Shown one piece after another: positions 11,006-23,218 of a stretch of 64,000 nt of DNA. The notes beneath the pieces were generated by a model. The model saw only the letters and a list, made by a program, of their open reading frames with translations. It was not told the origin of the DNA and did not search any database. The position numbers were made by a program, and so were the translations under genes. Each line of letters opens with the position of its first letter. Within the stretch, counting starts at the first letter, position 1. The stretch spans positions 1,240,001 through 1,304,000 of the forward strand of contig JAALGZ010000002.1 of assembly GCA_015227615.1 (NCBI GenBank). Reading direction: 5' to 3'. The DNA is from Labyrinthula sp. Ha. Its lineage: Eukaryota > Sar > Bigyra > Labyrinthulida > Labyrinthulaceae.

Positions 11006-14000
11006 AGTTGTGGAATATTATATACATATTATTTACGTGTTTGACACCTGATTTACTTCGGGATGTTTTATTGGGTAGTTGAGATGTTTGTTAACATATT
11101 GATGAAATATTACTTCGTTTATTGATTTGGGTGCTTTGGCATTCAGCAGGGAAAATTAGGGGACTGCGTGTTGCAGCGAAGTCGTTTGTAGAGTATGCAG
11201 CAGTGGATTACAGGTTAAACTGTTCCCTGTAAAGAGGCGTACCAGATTACAGTAATTAATCAGCCAATGTATTAGAAGGTGAGTTGCATTGAAATTTAGT
11301 TTTTTCCATTAAATTTTGGAAAATGCCGGAATAGTGAATGTTGGACGCTTGAGAGTCTATTACCTTTTCTCTTAGATTTCGTAACTTTAAAATGAATGCT
11401 TGTTTCTTATAGAAAACTGAGGCTTGGGAACATTCCTTTGTTTCTATTGGTTTTCCACATTTGTAATTATTAACATTATTTTCCCAAGGTTAGCATTTAA
11501 AGAGGGTTTCCTGTTAAGAAAAACTTGTGATTCTGATTATAACCAGTGGTGCCTTTGTGCCTGGTTGAACACGCGCATCAGATGAAACACAGGGTAAGGT
11601 ATGCAAAACCTTTCCTGCACAGTAAGTTAACAATCTTGGCTGTAGAAACATTGGTAAGACGAGTCGAAAACGACAGATCGTTCATCGTGCATGATTAGAT
11701 ATGCCATATTGGAAATCTAAAAAGATTTTCAACATTAATAAGTAGAGTTTAAGTCACTGAGAAAACCGTGGCAGCTAAATCCAAAACCAGCGAATGATAA
11801 TCTACGCAAAGAGGAAGGAACGGAACTGAATATTATCGTATATTTCTTGAGCTTAGCGAGTCGGATGCAGTATATTAGCATTAGATATAGCAACATTAGA
11901 GTCACAAAGTAGTCAGGCCAACTTAAATGATTAACAGAGTTTATTACTATGAAAGAAATACTATACATATAGTAAGCGTTGATTATTTTCTTTACTGTGC
12001 TTCCTTTGTCTATCTGATTTTTTTAAAAAACAGCATAGCCATATGATATAGACCACCTCGCTAAGAGCTAACCAACACAAGGTCGTTTTTCCTCCAAGAA
12101 TTACAACAAGTGGAAAGATTCAAAAAAATGGTCTAGCATTTTTCATTAACCACATGTCCGTAGGAAAATTTTTTATGAAAACATGGCCCAGACTATTGTG
12201 TTGGATTTTTCTAATTTGTTGAAGTTATTATTGATACACCGATGGCTGTTTACTCCATACTTACCCCAGTTGAACATTAAATTAAAATTAAAAATTTATT
12301 TTCAGACATTTGTGAAGTAGAGACAAAAACTAAAGCTATGTTGTTTACTCAAACCAAATTGCTATATAAAAAATAAAATACTTTTGTGGGCAACAATACA
12401 CTCTACATCCAAAGACTTTATATTTAATTTGAATTAGTTCTTAGGTGATCTAGGATTCAAAAGTATTCAGTCCCAGTGACAGTTATAAGTCATAAAAAAG
12501 TCAATATAAAGCCAAACTAGAACTACAAATGTAGTTTAATGCTAAGAGACAATGCTTTGCCTACTATTGTTGTTGCTACTGTCATTAAGGCTAGAATCAA
12601 GTGTTAGTGAATCAGCTAAGAAAGTTGTAGAATTGTATTCATTATTATCTGTAGATTAGTTATTAAGGCAGGTATATACTTAATTCATAGTTAGAATAGT
12701 AAATTGTCCTCTAGGACAATATTAATGTATGTAGGAATCTTGGGCAATTTATTCCTAAGTAATTGTAACAGCCACAATAAGAAAACAAGACAGTGAGCAA
12801 AAAGAAATAGTAAGAATATTTCGTCTGATCAAGAATAAGACCAAAGAGGTATAAAGCAGCAACTAAGAACATTTCTCTGGTGATATTGGCTACAGACACC
12901 GATCGTGGCTCATTCAGGTAGAAACCTAAGAAACAATAGACTTGAGAAGAATACAACGAACGATAATTTCTTCTGTCAAAGAGCTAGATACAGACAACTG
13001 CATCAAGCTTCTGGTTTTTATTAACATAAAGAGCTAAGTAGTTCTGTTTGAGATTTATAAAATAGCTAGACCTCTTAGACGGAACCCACTCAGTATCATA
13101 ACAAAAGGAATCAACCCTTCATTTCATTTAAATTTCCATATCTATGAACATTCGTAAGCGCTTAACCTTCCCTACCCCTACGTCACTTGGTGCATGGAAC
13201 AATATTACTTGTGTTATGCTAGTTTATTGTGAAACGGATCTTAAACATAATAGGGTGGAGAGAAGTGGATTACCATAGTAGCACCTATCAGGTTCTTTGA
13301 TGTCGAGGTTCTCCAATCAGAATAAGATCACAGTAATTGATTGCAAATGCTTCCTCACATCATTTTCTTATAATACTAAACAAAATAACAAGAAGGATAT
13401 ACAAGCACTTAAGTTTCTTCGATTTTCTTTTTACCTGCTCCATTGGATTGGTTCGAGAATCTGGGAGTCGTGCCAAAAGTTACCTTAGACTCAAAGGGTT
13501 AACCACTCATTAGATTAGGTTGAAGCAAATGGTGACAAGGAAAACTGTACGCTACGGGTGCATTTATTAACCTTAAGATGGAAATGAGCACTAGCAACTA
13601 GCAGCTTCATAGCCCTTAAAGATGTTAAGTAAATTATTTTGCTCTCTGTTATAAAAATATGTAGTTGCTTCAAGACTACAGTTTAGAGGTGACAAGAATT
13701 AGGAACAATAAGTTCATTCGCACTTTTATTGTGATTGTCAACAAGAGATTTGGAATTTTGATTTAAATAAAATGAGTGTGTTTTAATTTTGTCCATCAAT
13801 TCATCGACAATAAAAACTTAGGTCCCATAAACCAAGGGCTTTTTATCATTTGACACCATTTGAATGCTTTTGTTAAGTGACCTTGTAAGGCAGCGAGACC
13901 GGAAATACACTGGTCTCGGGCCGTGATGATTTTCCAGCAAAAATTTCATAAAATACAACAACGTAACGAAAATTGGTTTGGCCAGTGTCATGTCCCTGGT

Positions 14001-15525
14001 TTTACGTATGATTTTCAGCAGTCGTCAGCATTCGTTCATGCTGCTTTGCGATAGACGTAACTCTAATTCGAACTTCCAAACATAGCGCATATGAACCCAG
14101 AAAAAGGTATCTATGAACAAGGATGTATTTGGTTTAATTAAAATCTATTGAGATATTTTTTCAGTTCTACTTTTCTTATTTCTAATTTTGTTCATCTTCC
14201 AACTTTGTAAACTATTGGAGCCTGGAAACGGGCATGTTTAGTATAAACCTATCGTCCTGAAGCAAGTGTCCCACTGTGTTTTACCCACACCGGGTGCAGA
14301 TGAATATTGTAAAATTACTGTTAGAAAACAAAGCTAAGGTCATTTTCGCCTTAGACTATCCTAAGCTATGAACTGACATGTTTATCAAGTTATTTTTTTT
14401 CCAGACTCACATGCACTCTGCCTTGAAGTATGTGACTAATGTCTCTACGCACTTTATACACTTCACAGAAACAATGTACCGTAGATACCACTATTAAAGT
14501 TTTGCTGCATGTTATGGAGAATCATTCTGGGCGACATATACCTCACAAGAGGAGTTCTGTAATTTGGATTAATATGGCTCCAAGTTATAAGCCTTAGTTT
14601 AAAGCCACAATACATGGGGCTTGAAAGAAAGGTCTTGAACAAGGAACGGTACATAATTAGGCAATAAGCTCTGCTTTCTGGTTAAGGAAAACATGAAATT
14701 TAAAATTTGTTTTTGGTTATAGTTTTTGATTATGGTGAAAAGAAACTTTAATCTTGGAATTCGGTCTGGATTAAGTCTGAAAAATTTCTCTTTAGAATGA
14801 AAGTTAGTGCTAAACCTTATGAAACTATCTATCTTAATAATAGAAGAGTTAAGACTCCACCTACTTTCCTTCTCTACTTGCCATTTAGAGTAAAGTGGCC
14901 GAGCAACTTAGTACAAAACGAAAAACCCATTCAAAATCCCCCATAAGCCAGCAATAGCAAAGTATTCTAAATAAAATAGGACCTGGTTTCATGCTAGTCC
15001 TCGTAAAAAGAACTTACTTTCTGCTGTCTCAAAGCAACTCAATAACCACACGTTCTTTCTTGTTAGAAAAGTAGTCGTATTACCATTAATTCTAAGAAAT
15101 AAACACTATCTACAGAATATTCAAGTAAAACTTATTATTTTATATCATTTATTTATTCTTTTCTATCTATTAAAGAAGTCTCTTGATTTTTTTTTTGCGT
15201 CTTGACTATTCCACCCTAAAGATTATGTCGATCTCCCTCGTCATCTACTCAATGGAAAATATCCGTTGAACGTATATTACTGCGTGGTATACCAGCGCAT
15301 TATTCTCCTCGAAAAATAGGCTACTGTATCAACCTAATGTTTTCTACCAATAAAGCTTGTATTCTGATAGTTGTATCATTAAAATAAAGAAGTTACTGAT
15401 GATGGGCATATTTTGGGGCATTAGGAAGTACCAGCCTATTACTACGAGAAAAAAAGAAAACAGCAAAACGTCTACACGTAAAAATTTCCAACACAGCTTG
15501 AAAATTGAAGAAGGAAACGCATAAA
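11006..15525. other. Gene-poor interval
   Basis: About 4.5 kb on both strands without a recognisable gene. Longest frames are below 85 codons, mostly with non-ATG starts and no motif. A short GAGACC/GGTCTC hairpin occurs near 13,900, within a slightly more GC-rich patch (13,880-14,060). I could not assign it to any RNA family. Confidence 0.5.
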
Positions 15526-16845
15526 ATGAACAAAGCACAAAAACCAACTGATACCGACCCTGTTTCTTACCAATCTCACAATTCTAGCTTCGAAGCGGCT
15601 CTTAGTGTGTCGTGGACTGAAAGCGAGCAGTTGCTGCATGACCTCTACGTGCTTACTCAAGTTCCCCCGAAGATTTCTCCTTTCTCGGAAACACCTAATT
15701 TGGAGAAACAGCGGGAAAGGTTGGAAAGATATCTTTCTTTGGTCAGGTTCTACAGAAAAAACAACGTTGATAAGCTGAAAGAAGGGGTTGGGCTTCTTAC
15801 AGATTATTCGATGAACAACCTGGAATCTCTTAATGAAAAGCTAAATGAGAAATATGGCGATGTGCTGGATAATTCTCCTAATGGAGCACTTTCTTGTGGA
15901 AGGGGGGTTTTGAATAGTAAGGATTTTGGATCTGTTGAATCAATTGATATAGCAAGAATAAGTTTGAAACTTAAGCTACTTGCATTTTATGCGCTTTTTG
16001 ATAGGAGTAAAGTCGATGGAAAAAACCCATCCACCGCAGGATTTTCTGATATTTACAAGTATGCTTTAAAGCGAGGAGAAAAAGACCTAAATGTAAAACT
16101 TAGAAAGAAATATACTGTGGACCTTAACGATTTTAGCTTTGAATCTGGTTTCAACGCGTTAACTTCCGCAGAGATTGTTTCAACGGAAGAATTTGTGTCT
16201 GTTGAGTTCGCGCCGAATCTTGATGTTGTAAACCCAGAGCCGTTAAAAAGTAAGAAAAAGAAAAAACAAAATTTAAGAGAAATTATTGAACAGGCTAAAG
16301 CGAAGGCCCAGAGTGAGAGAAAGTTACGAAATCAAGGGGGTTTAAAGCAGAGGACTCGTGGGCATACGAGATTTCATTCAAGCTCCCATACAAAGAGCTC
16401 CAACCCTGGAACGCAAGGGTTTTCTGCTGTAAAGGCTATGGAAGAAGTGAAAGATAATTTTAAGAACGACAGAGTTCCTGAGGAGTATCGAGCATTTTTG
16501 GAGTTGTTTTTTGGTGTGTATGATCCATATTATTGTGTCGAGTCTATTGAATATTATTATGCTTTGGGAAGAGAAGAAGGGTTAAAGCGCGTTGATGAAG
16601 ATCTTCTGGATATTTATAAAGAGAGTCTTTCCATGTTTCAGGCACGAGTTGAAAAGCTGCAAGATGCACTTTTATTTTTTCTTGCAGAACACGATGAAGA
16701 AAAAGCTGGTGAAATTAAGAAAACATATTTGTCCTGGGCCGTTCAAAATGGTGTAGATTGTTTAAATTCACGCTTGAGAGAATCCTACGGAGTGGACTTG
16801 AATGGAAATGATGGTGCTACTGGTGAAGTCGAGCTGAGACTCTAA
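15526..16845 (+). CDS. Orphan protein with three copies of a helical repeat
   Basis: A 439-residue protein starting at the ATG at 15526; the frame opens slightly upstream without an ATG. Three related blocks of about 50 residues are visible, each with a Leu/Phe/Tyr-rich helix, a Lys/Glu linker, then an aromatic-x-x(7)-LN-x-KLR-x-KY-x-DL-like ending. Block 1 ends in LNEKLNEKYGDVLD, block 2 in LNVKLRKKYTVDLND and block 3 in LNSRLRESYGVDLNG. Block 1 begins with an FYRKNN-DKL segment like the short FY-x-K/H-N-P-x-K repeats I recall from protist and kinetoplastid proteins of uncertain role. Between blocks 2 and 3 is a basic, disordered linker (Lys-rich KKKKKQN, then Gly/Ser/His). No catalytic motif is seen. 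Probably a structural or adaptor protein; function is not known. Confidence 0.75.
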   Translation: MNKAQKPTDTDPVSYQSHNSSFEAALSVSWTESEQLLHDLYVLTQVPPKISPFSETPNLEKQRERLERYLSLVRFYRKNNVDKLKEGVGLLTDYSMNNLESLNEKLNEKYGDVLDNSPNGALSCGRGVLNSKDFGSVESIDIARISLKLKLLAFYALFDRSKVDGKNPSTAGFSDIYKYALKRGEKDLNVKLRKKYTVDLNDFSFESGFNALTSAEIVSTEEFVSVEFAPNLDVVNPEPLKSKKKKKQNLREIIEQAKAKAQSERKLRNQGGLKQRTRGHTRFHSSSHTKSSNPGTQGFSAVKAMEEVKDNFKNDRVPEEYRAFLELFFGVYDPYYCVESIEYYYALGREEGLKRVDEDLLDIYKESLSMFQARVEKLQDALLFFLAEHDEEKAGEIKKTYLSWAVQNGVDCLNSRLRESYGVDLNGNDGATGEVELRL

Positions 16846-18100
16846 GCTGTTGATTTTTAAAAATTGAGTATTGGTTATTGTTGTTTGTGCTATGATATCC
16901 AAGTGTTATCGAATTACAAGGCGTCGTATAGGGGATTCAGTGGGAAGAGGGTGCTAGTTGTAGCTCAGCGTGTTTCTTCTTGTTTATCAGAGCCGTATTT
17001 TTAACGTCATGATCTTGTAGACTCGTTCATCGTCTTACATATCGTACTTATTACGACGATCCTGGGGTAGTCCCATATGCTACAGGTATTTCTAATCATC
17101 AACCATTAACAGAGAGGAAAACGCTCTAAATGGGTGCAAGATCAAGCTCAACTCTATGTCTTAAGCTTTATTCTTGGAAATAAGTTTACCAATGACTATT
17201 TAAATGGGTTGAATGACAGTAAAAAACAGTTTGAGACAAGTTTTAAAGGTGCGAATATAGTTTATTGGATAAATGCATCTAAGAATTTTTAAGAATTGGC
17301 ATCTGATTATAAGTTTATGGTTCCTGTTTTTATTTTAAGGCTGATGAAGTGGTTAGTAACAGTTTTCCATTTGCCTTTCGTCGTGAACAAAACACAATTT
17401 TCTCTAGGGTATTAAATTTTCATCTATAGCTAACAAATTAAGTCTATAAATGGAAAGAGTCCAAAACACGTTGTCTTTAATCATATTTACTCTAATGCTA
17501 TAATGTTGCTCTTTGCTCTTCAAAATTAGAAAACCAAAATTCAATAGAAAATACAAAGCACTAAACAGTTGAAAGCTTTGTTACACTCTTGAGTTATATA
17601 TATAATGTGTGAAGCACGGAATTTATTTTCCTGTTGATAAGAAACAGAGCAGCTGTTACAACATATGCCAGACAAATAAGATTAAACTTTTGATTTCAAG
17701 CAGTTTCCTAAGTAAATAGGAATACTTTGGAATTAAATTTACAGCTTGTGAAGCAGTGCATTTGTTATCAAGTCGTTTGCTCTTGTAAGACTAAACCTAC
17801 GAGCACAAGTTTTGCCCTGTTAATCCATAAGCCAGATTTAAAGGTTTCACAAAGAATCCACACGAAGCTTCATAATGAACTTATACTCAACGTATTCTGT
17901 GTGTCTGTAAAGAAACCTGAGTTTAAGTTAACTTGTTGTAGTTCCATATCATAATCTGTGATGCCTTGCCAATTTTGATTGCTCAGTCGCTGCTGTTTTA
18001 CCATATTTTCAACAACAAAGCTCAACTTCAACACTAGTTTGATCCAGTATAAAACTATTAATTACGCCTAGAATCAAACCTTTCTGACTGGATTTTACAC
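16846..18100. other. Intergenic interval between convergent genes
   Basis: About 1.25 kb separating the 3' ends of the repeat protein and the ribonucleotide reductase. Nothing recognisable on either strand. Confidence 0.5.
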
Positions 18101-20152
18101 TCAAGCAACACATAAATCTCCATCACAATACCTATCCTGCTCCTTGTCCGGCACCTCATTGTTTCCTAGGTAAATTTGCTCAAAACTCAGAGGCCTCATC
18201 TTTGCCTTTGTTTCTATATACTCTTGCTCAGTAATTTCTTCATATGGCATTTGAGCAAATGCTCCGAAGTCTACCTTTGGTAAGAAACTTATTCCCTTCA
18301 ACTTGTATTGGTATTCATTAAGGAGCTCAGTAAATTGACCCTTCGAGACTTGAGAAGGGTCAAACGTAGCAGTACATGACACTTGATTATCAGCCCAATT
18401 ACTTTGAAGGAAAGCAGCTATATCAAGTTGTTCTTCGAGAGATACCTCGTTTAAAGTTCTAACAGATTTACCAGCATCAACCACAAACTCTACTACTTTA
18501 CCCGTAGGGTCAATCACATCATCTTCAACATTTAATCCTGCATCTATTAGTGATTGAAGCATAGGATCTTCATTCTTTACTCGCACTCTACGAATATAGA
18601 ATCTTGATTCAGGAAAGTGCAGTCCTGGAGTTGCTCCTGCCAGCAAGCTAACTGTTCCAGATGGTTTTATCGATGTTAGTTTGATGCTTTCAGTAACACC
18701 AAATTTACTTGAAAACTCCATATCAACCTGCCTAAGAGTCTTATAACCTTCATTAGACCATTCCTTCAGTGTACCTAGATCATGCTGAGCAATAAATTGC
18801 TGGATGCCCGACATGGAACAACCAATTCTTCTATTTCTATTCATAACCTCTCTCGTTTTTTCCCAATGTACATCCCCTAGAGTAACTGTCTTAGCATAGA
18901 GCAGTGCACTACGCAAAGTCTTCTTGAAATCAGCTTTACTTTTATGTTTTGCGGGAAACGTTTCAACCAAACAGCAGAGTTCAAAGCTTTCCAATGTCTG
19001 TTCTAAACAAGGATTACCCCCTTTCGCCTTCTCATCCTTCCAATCTGCAGCATCACTCATACGAGAATACTTTCTCATATTCTCCAACCACGCCAACCCA
19101 GGTTCTCCATTTTCATATATCCCATCGACTATTCCAGAGTAATCCATCGCTATTTCAGCTAAAACAGAATTATTACTCGTCCATCCAAAACTTGCTCTAT
19201 GAGGATTTAGTTTATAATCCTTTAACTTTTGAAAGTCTTGATCTTTGGGTTCACCGAAAGCAATTTCTGCTGTTCTTCTGACATTTCCTGAAACTACACA
19301 TTTTCCGATTAAGTTCATTATATCGACTATTCCGGTGCTGGATAAAGCCTTTCCTTCATAGGAAGATAATATCCCAGAGACACTTTGATGCAACTCTTCC
19401 AAAGGACCTGGACCAGATGAAGTACCTCCAAAGCCTTTTATTTCCAACCCAGCAGGCCGAATTAAACTATAATCAAAATCTACTTTCTTCCTTCCTGGAG
19501 CCGCAAAAGATTCCATTAGAATTTCCAAACTTTGCACCCAACCTTCTCGAGTATCTGGAATAGAAAACAGCTGATTATCCTCGTTGGGCCTATAAATCTT
19601 TCTCTTTCTTGCTCCCTTTGTATCAAATCCGACACCTACACCAAGCATCGTTGCATCCATAAGGAAAGAAAATGGCTCTGCTAGGTTCTTATCTATCTCC
19701 TCTGTTGATACAAATGCACAATTATTCAGGGCAGCATAAAGTTCTCGTTTTTCAGTGATCGCAGTGCCCATTGCCCACAATCCCCTTCCTGGAGGTAGAA
19801 ACTTCATGTGAAAAATTCGATCATACATTTCTTCTGCTTCTCTTTGAGTTTCAACACAAGAGGACAAATTTATATTTAAATATCTTTCTTGAAGTGAAAA
19901 ACATCCATTTACAACCCGCTCAACAGTTTCTTTCCATGTTTCTTTTCTGTTGACTCCTGTTGATGAAGACTCTATGTTTCGAGAGTATGTTCGTAGGTAC
20001 ACAAACTCTCCCAGTCCGTTAAAGCCAAAAGGAGGTGATTTCTTATCATAATTGTTTATGAATCTCTTTTCCAATCGGTAAAAACGTTTTACAGTTTTGG
20101 CTGGAGCATTTTGTTTTGTTGTTCTTTTAACGGTTAGACTGAGAAAATTCAT
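18101..20152 (-). CDS. Adenosylcobalamin-dependent (class II) ribonucleoside-triphosphate reductase
   Basis: A 683-residue single-exon enzyme that reduces ribonucleoside triphosphates to deoxyribonucleotides using a thiyl radical generated from coenzyme B12. Family signatures in order: EFVYLRTYSR near the N-terminus, PGRGLWAMGT, NNCAFVS with Cys145, PFSFLMDATMLGVGVG, VSGNVRRTAEIAFG, NPCLEQTLE with thiyl Cys382 and Glu384, Cys393 eleven residues later, SIKPSGTVSLLAGATPG, and a C-terminal C-x4-C pair (Cys676/Cys681). Spacing matches the Lactobacillus leichmannii monomeric enzyme, in which Cys119/Cys419 are reduced by the substrate, Cys408 is the radical site and the C-terminal pair recharges the active site. 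The usual Gly in NPCGE is Leu here. The first 40 residues are basic and lack an obvious counterpart in bacteria, and could be a targeting extension. Class II enzymes are rare in eukaryotes. It would make DNA synthesis depend on vitamin B12 unless a class I enzyme exists elsewhere. Confidence 0.93.
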   Translation of the reverse strand: MNFLSLTVKRTTKQNAPAKTVKRFYRLEKRFINNYDKKSPPFGFNGLGEFVYLRTYSRNIESSSTGVNRKETWKETVERVVNGCFSLQERYLNINLSSCVETQREAEEMYDRIFHMKFLPPGRGLWAMGTAITEKRELYAALNNCAFVSTEEIDKNLAEPFSFLMDATMLGVGVGFDTKGARKRKIYRPNEDNQLFSIPDTREGWVQSLEILMESFAAPGRKKVDFDYSLIRPAGLEIKGFGGTSSGPGPLEELHQSVSGILSSYEGKALSSTGIVDIMNLIGKCVVSGNVRRTAEIAFGEPKDQDFQKLKDYKLNPHRASFGWTSNNSVLAEIAMDYSGIVDGIYENGEPGLAWLENMRKYSRMSDAADWKDEKAKGGNPCLEQTLESFELCCLVETFPAKHKSKADFKKTLRSALLYAKTVTLGDVHWEKTREVMNRNRRIGCSMSGIQQFIAQHDLGTLKEWSNEGYKTLRQVDMEFSSKFGVTESIKLTSIKPSGTVSLLAGATPGLHFPESRFYIRRVRVKNEDPMLQSLIDAGLNVEDDVIDPTGKVVEFVVDAGKSVRTLNEVSLEEQLDIAAFLQSNWADNQVSCTATFDPSQVSKGQFTELLNEYQYKLKGISFLPKVDFGAFAQMPYEEITEQEYIETKAKMRPLSFEQIYLGNNEVPDKEQDRYCDGDLCVA

Positions 20153-23100
20153 GGAAGTTTGCAGCTTAGAGAGTAAAATCTTAATGTTAACACAATATCA
20201 AATTACCCTACTTAATAGTAATTTCTAACGCACAAAGAATAAGAATAAGAATAGTCCAACCTTTCTGAGCCTAAATCCTCATTCTATTTAGGGAATTGGA
20301 GTATACTAACTTCTTATCAATTGATAGTGAGATTTTGAAATATAAGTAACATGAAATAAGCTTTAGACTGACTTCTCCTATAAAGTTCTTCTCTGAGATA
20401 TGTTGCACTCAAACACTTTCCTAACTTTGTAGATTTGAAATATAGCTATACGAGGTTGTTTTCTGTTCATATAAACTGATTCTTACTGTTATTTATATAC
20501 TTTCCCGTATGGATAAACTCCTTGGCTATTTGTTGTTAGATATACAATGGCTCTAAAGCTGGAACGAGGTCAGAGGTCTACAGGTTACTATCTAGTTAAG
20601 CTCTAGGGATTTCAACGAGCATTAGTTGTTTTTTGATGTGATAGAAACTATTTCATAAGTGCTTGTACAATCAAAGTTTTATGTTTCTTGATGCAATTGT
20701 TTAGATTTTATTGCCCGGAATATCATTAGCCCCACAAATCTAGTTGTCTACTGAAGATGCAACAAAATGTATTATAACTCTACTCTGTTCAAGCCAGTAT
20801 AACTAATCTTTTTTTCATGGAATAAATGCAGATAAGAAGCAGAGTGTAACTTCATCTTTCATCAACTAATAGATAGACCTATTGTGCTAAATCTTATTAC
20901 CAACTCACTTTTGGAGCTAACGTTCTATAATAAAGCCAAGTGTTCCCTTTTTTTAATTTTATGTCCAAATTTTGGCTATATTCCTATTTCTACTTATATT
21001 TAGTCCATTAACTATTACATCTAGTAAGATCTCTTGGCATAGTACCCTTCTGGTGTCAAACTTCTAGTGTATAACATGAGACTTACTAAACAGCAATGTT
21101 ATCTGTTACAATCATTTACTTAATTAACTCTTACAAGTATAGTACAATATTTACGTAGATGATATCGAAAATGCTTCTGAATTTCTATGCTTTTTTCAGT
21201 TCTTTTTATGGCTCGGTAGATTTTTCTTATCCCTTAGGTACCTCCTTAAGGTAGACACAGGTTTTATCACAAGAGGTTAAAAAAATCATGCAAAATTGGG
21301 TTTTGGCGAAAAGCTAAAAAAATGACTTAAGATGTTTTGAAATAATACTGTAACATTTGGTCAACTAATTTAACACGTTTTCTGTGAATTTTATTTTGAA
21401 GTGCTAGTTACCCATGTATCAAAGGAAGAGAAAATGGTTAATCTTTGATTTATTGACAAAACATGGATAAGCTTAGTAGTTGCTACGAGCATTTTTATCA
21501 TTTACCGTAATGTTCTCTTCTAGTGAGAAACAATATTTTCTAGTAAGAGTTATGTCAAATACTTTCTGCTACAAACCTAAGAAAAATGTATTATGAATGT
21601 GGTTACGGGGCCCGGTCAGGAACGAGATTTCAAAAATGGGTATTGTAAGAGAAACCCCAATTACTTACTTTATAATATTTAAATATATGTAGCTCTTCTT
21701 TGCTCCATTTCCTAGTATTTTTTGTTGGGGAATGTATTTTTATCTTTGTACTTGTTATCAGTCTTATACCAAACCACGCTTAAATTTGCCGAATAGAAAG
21801 AAACAAAGAAATATATATTGAAGATTTATCCAAGAGGACGGGGAATATGATTTGAGATACAATAAGAATATTGTCTCAAATTTCGAAAATAAGGTCTCAT
21901 GCATCGGAAAACATTCTCAAGTATAGTGAGACTGGATACTTGGAGGTGTTTAATTAAGCTTGGTGTTATTGTTTGAAGAGATATGGCTAGGTATACACTT
22001 TGTTCTCTTCATTTTCCCATAACAAAATTTCTTAGAAAGCCTATATATACTAATAATTTAAGTTGTTAACCCGTGATTAATAGACCACTAACTCTTCAAC
22101 GCTATAGACCTTGAGCAAGACAAAACAAAGCTAACAAGAAAAATGATATGATAAATTAAAAAGGTTACAACTTAATTCTCTAGGGTTAAGGTTTTTTTTA
22201 CAGATTCTCAGGAATTAGTCACGAGAGTGGTCGCAGCGTATGTTGTTGCTATCAGTTTTCTTGTGAATTGGCGTTCTCTTATTCTGTAGACTCCTTAACA
22301 CGAAGCCACGTGATTAATGGAAACATTGCAAATGAACTGTTGTTGTTCTAAAGAATAAAGCGCATAAACTATCTTCATACGAGAGCAATCGCGCCCTCAA
22401 TGCTTTTTAGATTTATTTACCTATTTGGGGTTAGTTCCTGTAGAATGAAAACTTCAAAAGGTATGAATACTTTTGAGTCAAGCATAGAAGATCAAGTTTG
22501 TAAATGAAGTTGAGAGTGATCTGGTTGATCTTAGTAAATATGCTTGGACATGGCAAGCAAATAGCTTCTGGAGAACAATTTACTTGGCTCTTAAGCTAAA
22601 ACCCTATTACAAAATATACAACACAAGTAGCTAACGCAAAAAAGAAATTTAACCTTTTTCTGCAGTGAATATGAAAATGTGGATAAAACTATAAGAGCAT
22701 AACAAAAATAATCCTTGCTGTTGATGAGCTAGTTTATTGTAACTGTTATTTGGGAGTTTGTTTAGAATAATGAGTGTTACTGTACATAATCTGTTTGATC
22801 AGGTGTAAGAACTTTCCCTGCCTCAAGCACTGCTAATCAGAAGAGAAACAATCGACCAGATAATTGTTTGACTAGAACCAATGATGGCTTGCATTTTGTG
22901 GGCAACAAGTCTTGTATGGTTAATCTAATTCTAAAAAAGGTGGATTAAATATATGAAAACTCTTGTTGTCTTCTTCCCCATACTTTAAAACCGAGGAAGT
23001 ATGGTTTTTGTCTTTTGGTATTTTACTCCTTTACTTCACTGATACATTATTTCCCAGTTAAATATATGATACTCTTACGTATGGAGATTCTTTCAGTGTT

Positions 23101-23218
23101 CGAGCATGTTCAAGCTTCTGATGATAGCTCTTTGAAAAAGAATTTTTCCTTCGCTTAATTTAAGCTTAATTCAATTATCAAATCTAATTTGTTTCTAACT
23201 ATCCAACTGAAAGCATAC
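20153..23218. other. Gene-poor interval
   Basis: About 3 kb lying between the 5' side of the reductase gene and the 3' end of the large minus-strand membrane protein. No frame of note. A chance YVDDI-like reading at 21,153 was examined and rejected. Confidence 0.5.

Noticed and set aside
13450-13457. GGTTCGAG-type T-arm sequences here, at 30,520 and at 55,601, as possible tRNA genes
   Set aside because: No matching D-arm, anticodon arm or acceptor stem could be found at suitable distances.
21153-21167. TAC GTA GAT GAT ATC reads YVDDI, like a reverse transcriptase active site
   Set aside because: The frame has a stop four codons upstream and the flanking residues match no reverse transcriptase; chance in AT-rich DNA.
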